From NCBI GenBank assembly GCA_037367405.1, contig JAZKJV010009628.1:248001-312000 (forward strand): a stretch of DNA of 64,000 bases, read 5' to 3'. Origin of the DNA: Ottelia alismoides (Eukaryota; Streptophyta; Magnoliopsida; Alismatales; Hydrocharitaceae). Position numbers and translations under genes: made by a program. The notes beneath the pieces are model-generated. The model made no database searches. It was not told the origin of the DNA and saw only the letters and a program-made list of their open reading frames with translations. Below are positions 55,279 to 64,000 of the stretch, in pieces (position 1 is the first letter of the stretch; every line of letters starts with the position of its first letter).

Positions 55279-56149
55279 CTAACAAAAACCAGCGGCATTA
55301 GTATTGTATAATTTGTTTGGAAGACCAGAGGATGACAATTGGAGGTTGATGATCATCCTAGATGGTTGAAACCAATAAAAAGTGTACAAAGAACGTGGAA
55401 TCCATTAAAGAGGCAATCATTCAATACTTTCCAGGCATCGATCCATAAATCTGCTTCTAAACCTCGATGATTTCAGGTTCCCACCTCCTCCAACTTGCCC
55501 AATCCTTCCGTCCTCCAACAAGTACAAAACAATAATGCTTAATTCCCTTTAAAACTATATCTATGTCCATGAAGTGAGATTAAGAATACCAAATCTCGAC
55601 ACTTTGATTTGATCAAAATATGTATTAGATAACTTACTCTTCATGTGGCTTCTTAGATATTCGGTTAGAATCAACTTTTTTATCTAAATGGATGCTTTTT
55701 CAAAATGTTTTGATTGAAAAATCATACCGTACTACTACTAAAAGTTACTTCCTCTATGTTACATATTTTTAAACATAAATCTCTAGTATTTGAACTTATT
55801 ATTTCATTTTTAAATTATTTTTAATTATAATAATATAAATTGCATAATACGGATATACTTCCACCTATCCACTTACCCATTTCAAACCACCTGATTGAAC
55901 AAATATTGCATACCGACTTTCTGCACCTTGATAATAATGTATTAAATTTGAAAGACGATCATATGAATGATGGTGATGCCAGGGAGAAAAAAGCATTGGC
56001 CAATGCTGTAACTAGTTTACTGGACATTCTCTGGCAATGAACAAGGACAATTTGTTCATCAATAAACATAGAATGAAGTTGCAGTGAAATAAAGTACACG
56101 AAGACTTCACCTCAACAAGATATTTTTACCACTAAAGCGAGACCATTAT
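55279..56149. other. Unassigned sequence right of copia C
   Basis: A 66-codon plus-strand frame (55840-56040, with NDGDAREKKALANAVTSLLD) is not recognised. Segments around 55320-55520 are less AT-rich and might hold an exon, but no family match was made. ERG N-terminal exons were looked for here and not found. Confidence 0.3.
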
Positions 56150-56320
56150 AGTTAGTTGTCCATACAGATGCAGACTATGTTGACTGCCCCAGTAAAAAGT
56201 GCATTATAAGACGCTGCACATATCTTGGTAAACTTATTACTTAGTAAGAGCAGATGGCATGGCATGGTAAGGTAAAGTCTGGGTACAAGGCCATGAGACA
56301 GACTTCTGCAAGCCTACGGG
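56150..56320 (+). pseudogene. Copia RNase H fragment of a different lineage
   Basis: LVVHTDADYVDCPSKKCIIR near 56158 followed by YLGKLIT and YKAMRQTSA keeps the RNase H pattern DADY..CP..S..G.C.YLG..L..W..KK..V..SS.E.EYRAM in collapsed form. It differs from the four copia elements above. The Mutator-like element at 56330 interrupts it. Confidence 0.55.
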
Positions 56321-56329
56321 TAAAATATA

Positions 56330-57486
56330 GGGTTTTTATCACTTGTGACTCTCTGAGATCTCGCAATTTCAGTTATGCCCATATCTTTTCGGTAATATCA
56401 GTTGTGCCCCTCACTTCTTGCTAATTTATCACTTGTACCCTTCCGTTAGATTGACCGTCAATGAATTGACTTAACCATGGTTTTTTTAAACCTTGGTGCA
56501 GTTAAGAGGGGTATTATTGTCCACACATCTTCTTCATCTTCTTCCTCCTCCATTTGTTCTTCTACCCTTCTCTTCATAATTTCTATCTCTTAGTGATATC
56601 TCTTAGTGATACCTTCATGCATCCATCGAATCTCTAAAATTTTTACATTTCCACGAATATATCATTCGTTACGGATCAAATGGTGAATTTTATTGAATTT
56701 TTTGGTGACTTTTTATGAATCAATTAGTCAAAAAATTATCTTATCTTAACAAAAACTGACGCAGGGGGAGAAGGAGGCATGGGGCGACTCGGAAGAGGCA
56801 GCTAGGGCTGCGGTCGTTGGAGGACTTCGACCACGTGCAGGAGGAGGCAGCACGGGTCCAGGGGGCCATGGAGGCGGGGCGGCGGGGCGAGGGCCGGTGC
56901 GAGGTGGGGCGCGGGGGTGCGAGTCCCGTGGGGCGGCATGGGGCACAAGGGTGCGAGTCTCGAAGGCGCTAGGGTGTGGCACGGGGCGACGTGAGCCTGG
57001 GGGTGACGGAGGCGCTGGGACGTGGCGCGGGGCGGCGTGAGGTTGGGGGTGGCGGGGGCAGGGGCGAGTGGAGGAGCAGTGGGAGGAGCGGCGGCGGGGG
57101 CAGGGGCAAGGGGAGGAGCAACAAGAGGAGGGGGCGGGGGTGGCGGGGGCAAGGGCGGGGGGAGGAGCAGCAGAAGGGGGGCGCGGGGGTGGCGGGGGCG
57201 ACGGTGGCCGAAGATGGGGAGAAGAGGAAGAGGAAGAAGATGGGAGAGGTGGAAGAGAAGGGAGGAAGAAGACGGAGGAGGAGGAGGACTTTTCTGTCCT
57301 TTTTTAATTTAATTACATCTGTGTCCTTGACATTAATGTCCGTTTGTGTTGGTTATGGACGGTCACTAACCAGAGGGGCACAAGTGATAAATTAGCAAGA
57401 AGTGAGGGGCACAACTGATATTACCAAAAAGATAAGGGCATAACTGAAATTGCGAGATCTCGGAGGGGCACAAGTGATAAAAACCC
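56330..57486. mobile_element. Mutator-like element with about 130-bp inverted repeats and G-rich cargo
   Basis: Both ends begin GGGTTTTTATCACTTGTG, and similarity continues through GAGATCTCGCAATTTCAGTT, ATATCAGTTGTGCCCCTCAC and TTCTTGCTAATTTATCACTT over about 130 bp. Flanks TAAAATATA (56321-56329) and TTAAATATA (57487-57495) form a 9-bp duplication with one change. The interior 56760-57290 is extremely G/purine-rich with GGGGCGGGGG and GGAGGAGG runs. No transposase. Confidence 0.9.
56755..57290. repeat. G-rich low-complexity cargo of the Mutator-like element
   Basis: About 535 bp in which the plus strand is mostly G and A. GGTGGCGGGGGCAGGGGC-like units are repeated. Open frames on both strands (Gly/Arg-rich on plus, Pro/Ala-rich on minus, 56802-57152) result from the composition and are not called as genes. 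Confidence 0.65.
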
Positions 57487-57495
57487 TTAAATATA

Positions 57496-57843
57496 CATAT
57501 GATGTACTAGTGACCGTCCTTTCAAAAAAATGTACAGGTGATTATGGAGTTTAGGTGTTTTAACGAAGCAACTATGTTTTTCCTATAAATCCAGCAATCT
57601 GGAATGGGATCCGCTAGATGATCCATGAGATGCCGTCGTACGGTCGTAGAAGCACCAAGTTCTAGGCCAAGGGGAGTCCTTTCTATTCTGGAAGCACAAA
57701 TGATCAACTGACGCCCTCCTTCGAGGGTGCTTCCCACGATTCATTGAACTTGTAGAGAGCCGAGATATGCCTATTAAGGCATCTTGGGTCAACGGTCATT
57801 GGTGATCTGTTATCTGAGCAGAGAGATTTGGGTTGTTTCTATT
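57496..57843. other. Unassigned sequence
   Basis: No exon or element end recognised. Confidence 0.3.
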
Positions 57844-58260
57844 GAGAGTTTAATATTATGTTACTATTTCACAATTTATTTATTTCTCTGGTCTTAGCAT
57901 GTAACTAAACCATAAGGGTTTCTCTCTTCTATAGAAGAGAACCCTCTTGTTCTATGAATAAACAACGAATCAGTCTTTTCCACATCGTATCAGAGCAACG
58001 GTCCTAGACCAGAGCCTGTGCCCTAGGATCCAAAACCCTACCATCCAGCCCAAGCCACACCCGCAGCGAGCTGCAGTAGTTTTTGCCGCTCCAACGGCCA
58101 CTCGTCGGGATTCAACCGCTCCGTCGGCAAGTTGGAGGTCTCATTTCGAAAATTTTGGCTTGAATCTGGAAGTTTTTCGTCTGATTTAGGTTTGAAAATA
58201 AATAAAGCAAATTGTTGTGGACCCGTTATAGATCCAAGAAGGACAACAATCACCTAGGAT
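57844..58260 (+). mobile_element. Copia 5' LTR plus leader remnant (element E)
   Basis: The sequence up to 57984 has the copia LTR layout: AACTAAACCATAAGGG, TCTATAGAAGAGAACCC, then AATAAACAACGAATCAG and TTTTCCACA. It is followed by a primer-site remnant TCGTATCAGAGCAACGG and the family leader GTCCTAGACCAGAGC. Gag does not follow: the leader is lost after about 58260. The LTR start is estimated. Confidence 0.65.
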
Positions 58261-58284
58261 TGGTTATGGAATGATTCTATGCCC

Positions 58285-58474
58285 ACAATCATCTCTTTTT
58301 ATGTCGGTTTAGACACTTCGCGACCGATCTAAGGTATAACACCTGGGTCTGAACCATCCGAATCCGAAAACCGAACCCGATCCAACTTGGGTCCATGTGA
58401 CCAGATAGAAATCCGAATTGATGCAGAGTGAGTTCGGATCAATCCCTAAAGTGAGTTCGGATACCAAATCTGAC
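58285..58474. repeat. Fragment related to the LTR at 9731-10490
   Basis: ACTTGGGTCC, TGTGACC, AAATCCGAATTGATG and GAGTGAGTTCGGAT occur in the same order as in 9800-9860. It lies between the copia E leader and the truncated end of copia D, whose 3' end it replaces. Confidence 0.5.
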
Positions 58475-58479
58475 CCACA

Positions 58480-59700
58480 TCATTTATGTTCTAGCCGACG
58501 CCATGGCTTCTGACTCAACGCTAGATCTGCAACCACAATATGATTTTTGCTCTTCCATGACACCAGTAAATACCATATGAATACTGCGAACCCCAAAGTA
58601 GACTTCCTGTTCTTGGGACACCCAACATAATATGCACATGCTATAACAGAAAGGGATGTATCTCTACTGAATAGAAATCCTGTACCAGGTGTTGCCTTCA
58701 GATATCTTAGAATCATGTGGACTACATCCATATGTGCATGTATGGGTTGCTCGATAAACTGACCCACTTTGCTCATGACAAAGGATATATCTAGCCTGGT
58801 AATGGTAACATACATGAGCTTGCCAACAAGCTCCATGTACCTCCTCTTGTCGACCTCCTTAGTATCATCATTGTAGAGTTTCATGATTTGGTCCATAGGA
58901 GTAGTGGCATGTCTACAATCTACCAGGCCTATCTTTGAAAGAAGATCTGTAACGTACTTCCTCTTGGTCATCGTAAGACCTCGTTGGTTTATGGTAAACT
59001 ACAGTCCAAGGAAGTAACGTAAACTACCAAGGTCCTTGGTCACAAACTGCTAACCTACGAAATCCTTGGCAACCTGAATGACCTGCTCGTCATCCCCTGT
59101 AACAATGATATCGTCAACATAGACAAGAATGTCAGATATACCTCTCTAAGTCATGTGTACAAAAAGACAGTGATCGGCAGTCGATCTCACAAACTCATGT
59201 TTCTCTATCAAGTCTGAGAGCTGCTGGAATCATACTCTTAGACTCTACTTGAAGCTATAAATAGCCTTGTGTAGCCTCCAAATCTTTTGGCACTCCCCCT
59301 CAGCGGCGAACCCATGTGGTTGTTGCATGTAGACCTCCTCATGTAGATCACCATATAGAAAAGTATTCTTCACATCAAGCTGATAGAGGGGCCAATCTCG
59401 TATCACATCCACAGATAGAAGGATACACATAGTAGAATGTCTAATCATTAGAAAAAAAAAGCATCATGATAGTCCACCCCATATGTCTGGGTGAACCCAC
59501 TTGCCACAAGGCTTGCCTTGTAGCGATCTGCACTGCCAACTACACGGTGTTTCATAGTGAACATCCACTTGCACCCAACAACGGATGCACCAACTGGAGC
59601 TGAAACAAAACTCCAAGTGCCACACGACTGTAGCAGAAACATCTCCTCCTCCATGGGTAGACGCCAGCTGACTATCCTAAATAGCCTCCTGATATGTCTG
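58480..59700 (-). pseudogene. Copia D reverse transcriptase and truncated RNase H
   Basis: Reading on the minus strand: LQSCGTWSFVSAPVGA near 59630, CKWMFTMKH, GFTQTYGVDYHDAF, QLDVKNTFLYGDLHEEVYMQ near 59340, catalytic box YVDDIIVTGDD near 59110 (both Asp kept), then RKYVTDLLSKIGLVD near 58950 and CPKNRKSTLGFAVF near 58610. RNase H is cut after SWKSKNHIVVA with a frameshift, before the CDNQ motif. Stops and shifts lie near 59455, 59230 and 58980. Confidence 0.85.
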
Positions 59701-60239
59701 TGATATCTCCACTGCTGACACTGCCAAGGTAAATCTCTTGAAGTCCTCTGAAAGTCTGCTCAAAGAAACATGTGTTGTAAGAGGATAAGTAGCACACGTA
59801 CGTCTCTGCTTTCACAGAGCAATCGGTACATCAAGATCATAGGTCATGTCATGAACATGTAAGTTTCCATCTTAAGAGGGTACCTGCTCATCCCGTAGGG
59901 AATCCTACTGCACAGACAACTCAGTAGTGCTATCACAAGAATCATGTACACATTACATACATGAGGCGTGCTGGATGATAGCGAAGACCTACAAGTAGGG
60001 GAACATATCGACACCTGCGAGTAAACACACGTAGCAAAAACTGAGTCAAGGTAGGTTAGGGTCCAGGGGCAGCCACATGTGGAGTTGGAGGAGCAGTAGG
60101 TACAACATATGGTTATGGAGAGGGCGGTAGTGGTGGTGGAATGAGAGGTGGTAGAATAGGAGTAGGTGACACGACTATAGGAGGTGTAGGCATGTAGATC
60201 TCCTCATCAGAGTCTGATGGGGCCGGTTTGTCACCTGTA

Positions 60240-61275
60240 GGAGAAAAATACATGACATACTCAAAGAAAGTAGCGTCAGTACTGACAAAGTATTTCCGTC
60301 AAAGTGGGTCAAAATATTGGTATTCTTTTTGGGTAAACGGGTAGCTAACAAAAACACACTTGACAACTCTAAGGGAAAGCTTGTCAAGAGCAGGAGAAAA
60401 ATCATGAATAAAAGCTACGGAACCAAACACACGAGGTGTGAGTGAGAACAGATCCTTCTCGAGAAACCCAATTGAGAAAGGGATCTTATCTCCCAAGACA
60501 GAGGAAGGCATGCAGTTCACTAAGTAGCATGCAATGAGAACCGCACCACCCCAGTAAGTGTGAGGAGCACGACTCTGAATCAATAGGGTTCTGGTCACAT
60601 CAAGCATAGTAAGCCATATTGCGATATATCGGTGATATATCTTTATCGACAGGTGATCGATATGTCGTCGATATTGTCGATATTTGCCCTTCCAAGACTA
60701 TTTTCTTCACAAAATCGTTCATATATCAATGATATAGCATTGATATATCGTTGATATATCGACAATAGATCGTATCAACACGATACTGATACTGATACCG
60801 ATGTTACCTACACGGACATCGAGTAAATGAAGGTGTTTGCGCTAGGCAACACCATTCTACTAAGAAGTATGAGCACACGAGGGTTGGTATACACTGCTAA
60901 GAGATCTGAGAAACTCAGAAAGCTAAAGGGTGCAAAAAACAAAGACATTATTAGAACGCATATACTTGACATTGGCACAAAACATTCTTTATCTCATTAA
61001 TGAAAGACCTGATTATAGACCCAACCTCATACTTATTCTTTAAGGGGAGAACCAAAGAAAGTCTAGAAAAATCATCCATAAAAACCAGATAAAAACGGTG
61101 TCCCTGGTGATCAGGAACACAACTTGGACCCGAGATATATAAATGAAGAAGCTCAAACAACTGAGAACTGCTCTGACTCTAACAAGGTGGGAAGGAGGAA
61201 TGCTAGTGCTTCCCAAGCTGGCAAACCTCGCACTGGAAGGAAGATCGCACAGAGATCTGTGGAGGACATGACACA
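60240..61275 (-). pseudogene. Copia D integrase, split by a small hAT-type insert
   Basis: ARFASLGS near 61230 is a shifted form of the CEACQLGKHH zinc region. LLHLYISGPSCVPDHQGHRF near 61140 has the first catalytic Asp changed to Tyr. FINEIKNVLCQCQV follows, then RKHLHLLDV near 60830, the insert, and LDVTRTLLIQSRAPHTYWGG near 60600 to VKCVFVSYPFTQKEYQYFDP near 60300. Frameshifted in several places. Confidence 0.8.
60605..60815. mobile_element. Small hAT-type insert (211 bp) related to the 6.2-kb hAT element
   Basis: 8-bp flanks ACATCAAG (60597-60604) and ACATCGAG (60816-60823) differ once. Removing the insert rejoins the copia D integrase as HLLDVTRT. The interior carries the same GATATATCG and CGATATTGTCGATA motifs as the ends of the element at 43931, and its right end contains CCGTGTAG, like CCGTGTCG there. 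It is short enough to be a deletion derivative or MITE of that family. The terminal inverted repeat itself is degenerate. Confidence 0.75.
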
Positions 61276-61279
61276 ACTT

Positions 61280-62720
61280 CTACAGAGGAAGGTGGCCAAA
61301 ATGTAGGTGGTGCAGGTACGGTGAGATCGATCTAGTAGGAATGGTGGAGGCGCCAACATAAGGAGGTTGGACCAGTCTATAAAGCCACTGCTGCTCACGA
61401 CAACATCCAATTACCCTGCCCGTGAGTATGTCCTGAAACACAAGAAGCAAAGGGTCAAAAATGGCATGACAATGCAGATCCTTAGTAATCTGACTAATAG
61501 AAAGTGAGCACATCTGAAAATCATGGGTATATAAAACATTCTGAAGGTGCATGAATGGCGTCAGATACACCTTCCCTTGTTTTGTGATGGGTATGTGCAT
61601 CGCATTAGCAATAACAGTCCATCTGCTAGGAGGTATAGTTATGTAAGACCTGAATTGGGCTCTGTCTCCACATAGTTGTTGGGATGCGCCGGAGTCCATG
61701 ATCCACTCTGTCATATCTGCACCGTTACTACCAGTAAAAGTGTAAGCGATACCTAAGGAGCTCAAAGAGGCTCTGCATGTGGCTGTGGTATCTGTAGATC
61801 TTGTAGTTGTAGTGCAGTCCACCGGAATTATGATCTCTCGTATACGAGAGACAATGTCATCCGGGCGTGGATCTGCCTGGGAAGTTAGAGTCTCTAAAGG
61901 CTCGATCTGTTCTGCCATACGGGCATACGTGAGGTATCCAAGTTTCAGATAACATATGCCCTCTGAGTGTCCTGGACGACGGTAGTTGGTGCAAGGACCA
62001 CGATGGCGTCCACCGCCTCTGCCACGGAGATTACGCCCTCTGAAATGGGTAGACCCTCTATTGCGAGAAGCGGCCATCGCTGAAGATGGTTGTGGGGTGG
62101 CGGTAGGCCTGCTCCATGGGAGCTATGGTCGCCTCAATAAGGAGCTATGCTCGTGCTGCATCATACTCGAAGTCGAGCGCAACCAAAAAGACTCCTACCA
62201 TCGTAGAGTTTTTTTCCATCTACTGCTCTGGGGGTGTTGTAATAGGCATGAAGCCGTAGCCGTGAAGCTTCTCGAACGTGCCACAAAGTGAGGAGTAAAA
62301 CGTGTGCAGAGGACGACCATTCTATTTGACCATGTTAATGTCAAACTGAAGCTGAAGAATCGTGGCCTCATTCTTCGCTTGGGTATAAGTGGATGCCAAA
62401 ATATCCCACATCGTCTTGGCAGTGGACTGATTCACGATGTCATTGTCTATCTCCGTGGTGAGGGTCCCAGAGAGCCAAATAAGCGCATACATGTCGTCTC
62501 GCTTCCATAAAGCATTGTCCCTAATCTTATCCCTCGCCTCCGGTTTCGTCGGAATGTGCTCCTTATTGTTGCACTACATAAGGGTAAGAAACTACAAGGA
62601 CAACTACTCATAGTTGATCCTATTCATCTTTACGATGGGAGTCGGGCCCTTGAAGACACCGAACGAAGAAAAATATCACCTTTGTTCTCTAACATAATGG
62701 TAGAATGACGAAAACGGAAC
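61280..62720 (-). pseudogene. Copia D gag and protease
   Basis: Gag lies in about 62080-62720 with HIPTKPEARDKI-like, MWDILASTYTQAKNE-like and FEKLHGYGFMPITT-like blocks in shifting frames. A 265-codon open frame at 61280-62077 has the zinc knuckle CTNYRRPGHSEGIC (second Cys changed to Tyr) and an intact protease motif EWIMDSGASQQ near 61690. It ends at HLHFGHLPL, the integrase start. Confidence 0.82.
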
Positions 62721-63299
62721 TCAACTAGGGATGTAGATCAATCTGAGCAAGTCTACAGAATCATAACGAAGGATTGGTAATACATGTAGATTCATACAAC
62801 CATCTTCATCAGTCCCTGATGCACGTTAGGTTCGGAAAATGTGATCTACAAGTCTGAAATCACGTTTTTCCGATCAAAATCAGATCATTTTCGGGTCAAA
62901 TCAAACTGTTGGGCGACGTAAGGGACCTTGAGGTGGCCTTCGGTGGCAGGTCAGGCCATTGGATGGGCCTTGCGGCGTCAAGTGAAATCTGGAGGAGGGA
63001 TTGGTGATGATGCCCTAGGCCAACCACAAAGGGGCTGATGGCACCTAGATCACATTGCGCAGGGGCCAAGATGGGCCACTACAGCATGGAGGAGGCCTAT
63101 GTGATGACGTTGGGGGCTTGCGGAGGCCCTAAGCGACAGTGTGGAGGGCCAGCGAGGGCCCTAGGCAGCGCAGTGCCCTGGTGACTGTTGCGGTGGTTTG
63201 TCGAGGTGGCAGTGTCGACACGAGGACAAGAGGTTGTGGGTTGGGTTAGGATTTCGATGGGTATAGGAACTTCGATCTAGGCTTGTCGCTTTGATACCA
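62721..63299 (-). other. Copia D untranslated leader
   Basis: Runs between the primer site (63284-63299) and gag. The middle (62920-63230) is GC-rich and non-coding, like the leaders of elements A and C. Confidence 0.6.
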
Positions 63300-63446
63300 T
63301 GTGGAGATGCAAGAATTAATTTTATATAATGTGGTCCAAGGGTTCTCTTATATTATATAGGAGATTAACCTATTGGGCAATTACATAAAGAAGACATGAG
63401 AAATGAAAAATACACAAATGATATTAAAGATATCTAATATCTCACA
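63300..63446 (-). repeat. 5' LTR of copia element D
   Basis: 147 bp. On the minus strand it starts TGTGAGATATTAG, contains CTTTATGTAATTGCCCAAT and a CCTATATAATATAAGAGAACCC TATA-like region in two pieces, and ends CATCTCCACA before TGGTATCAAAGC. Confidence 0.9.
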
Positions 63447-63451
63447 ACTGG

Positions 63452-64000
63452 CTCACAAACAACTACTAGGTTATCAACTGCATGACCAACAATGTTGAGC
63501 CACATATTGCCATGAATCTTCTATTTAAGGTCAGGACTAATGAGATGTGGGAGGATCTTGAACATACGTACTCCTAGAAGATGAAGTCACATCTTACTGA
63601 CATCTACAGGCAGATCTGATCTGCATCTCATGATGATTTACCCTAGTGGAGTGCTACATGCATCTCACTAGCATGTACGAGGAGCTTGCAATCTTGCATC
63701 CCTCATGTTGTACCAAACATGTAGATGAGCGTTTGGACTGGCAAGCGTATTCCTTTCTTAATGGCCCTATATCTTAGATATCAGGCAATGGATGAGCAAT
63801 TTCTGATATCCGATACACTGCCAACGCTGAAGATCATCTTTGAACGTCTCGAAGAACTGGAGACATATATTGGATGGCCTTCTACTTTACCTCCTACAGA
63901 GAACTTTGTTCACGTTGCATCATTTGGGAGAGGATAACAGAGCTTTCGAGGAAGTTGTGGATGAGAATTTGACTGTAGATGATATTTTACTGCTCCTCAG
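63452..64000 (+). pseudogene. Gag of another copia element (F), runs off the window
   Basis: Gag-like sequence in several frames: MWEDLEHTYS near 63550, TSMYEELAILHPSCC near 63670, and an open stretch 63725-63937 with LRYQAMDEQFLISDTLPTLK and IFERLEELETY. The order resembles the central and C-terminal retro-gag region of copia elements, but the sequence is distinct from elements A-D. Copia D inserted at its left side. The right end is not in the window. Confidence 0.6.

Larger units (their letters stand above)
58475..63446 (-). mobile_element. Ty1-copia element D, minus strand, 3' truncated
   Basis: The 5' LTR lies at 63300-63446, with primer site TGGTATCAAAGCGAC next to it. Gag, protease, integrase, RT and part of RNase H follow leftwards. 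The element stops within RNase H at about 58475, so the 3' LTR is missing. It is closest to element C (both have EWIMDSGAS-type and FYRLVQPP-type sequences). A 211-bp hAT-type insert interrupts the integrase. Confidence 0.88.

Noticed and set aside
56802..57152. Proline/alanine-rich 116-codon frame on the minus strand
   Set aside because: It lies in the G-rich cargo of a Mutator-like element. Open frames on both strands are explained by the lack of A/T-rich stop codons.

Overview
This window looks like nuclear DNA of a flowering plant. It has Ty1-copia retrotransposons with plant-type LTRs and an initiator-tRNA primer site, RTE- and L1-type LINEs, plant MITEs, split exons of an Era-like GTPase gene of the plant ERG type, and a captured fragment of a plant TDY-class MAP kinase. 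I cannot name the species. Almost all recognisable sequence is transposable-element DNA. There is no operon structure, no RNA gene I can support and no CRISPR array.

Layout. 1-4.9 kb: a decayed RTE LINE (+) inserted in the 3' half of a copia element. 5-9 kb: a 45-bp tandem repeat, a Tourist-type MITE, and a second RTE copy in opposite orientation with a Harbinger-type MITE inside it. 9.4-12.2 kb: an LTR fragment (-), a 350-bp foldback element and a solo LTR. 12.3-15.9 kb: an L1-type LINE (-) with a hAT-type MITE inside. 18.2-26.1 kb: four exons of the ERG gene (-), with an intron of about 7.2 kb filled by a second L1-type LINE (+), a solo LTR and a TRIM-like element. One ERG exon carries an in-frame stop.

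27.1-38.9 kb: two complete copia elements (+), each with LTRs, primer site, polypurine tract and 5-bp target duplications. The second (33312-38886) is damaged in its reading frame only by an 80-bp tandem duplication and a hAT-type MITE. 39.3-55.3 kb: one older copia element stretched to about 16 kb by nested insertions. These are a 2.5-kb non-coding LTR element, a 6.2-kb hAT transposon that itself holds a Mutator-like element carrying a MAP-kinase fragment, and a 2.4-kb unidentified insert. 56.3-57.5 kb: a second Mutator-like element with G-rich cargo. 57.8-64 kb: an LTR remnant, a truncated copia element (-) with a small hAT-type insert, and the gag of another copia element running off the window.

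The strongest result is structural. For many nested elements I could read both termini and the target-site duplication, and in several cases a sister copy or the flanking reading frame confirms the empty site. The most interesting individual items are the MAP-kinase-carrying Mutator element inside the hAT element, the unusual low-complexity tail of that hAT transposase, and the ERG gene with its premature stop. All alignments were done by eye. Identities and boundaries are approximate except where termini and target duplications are given.
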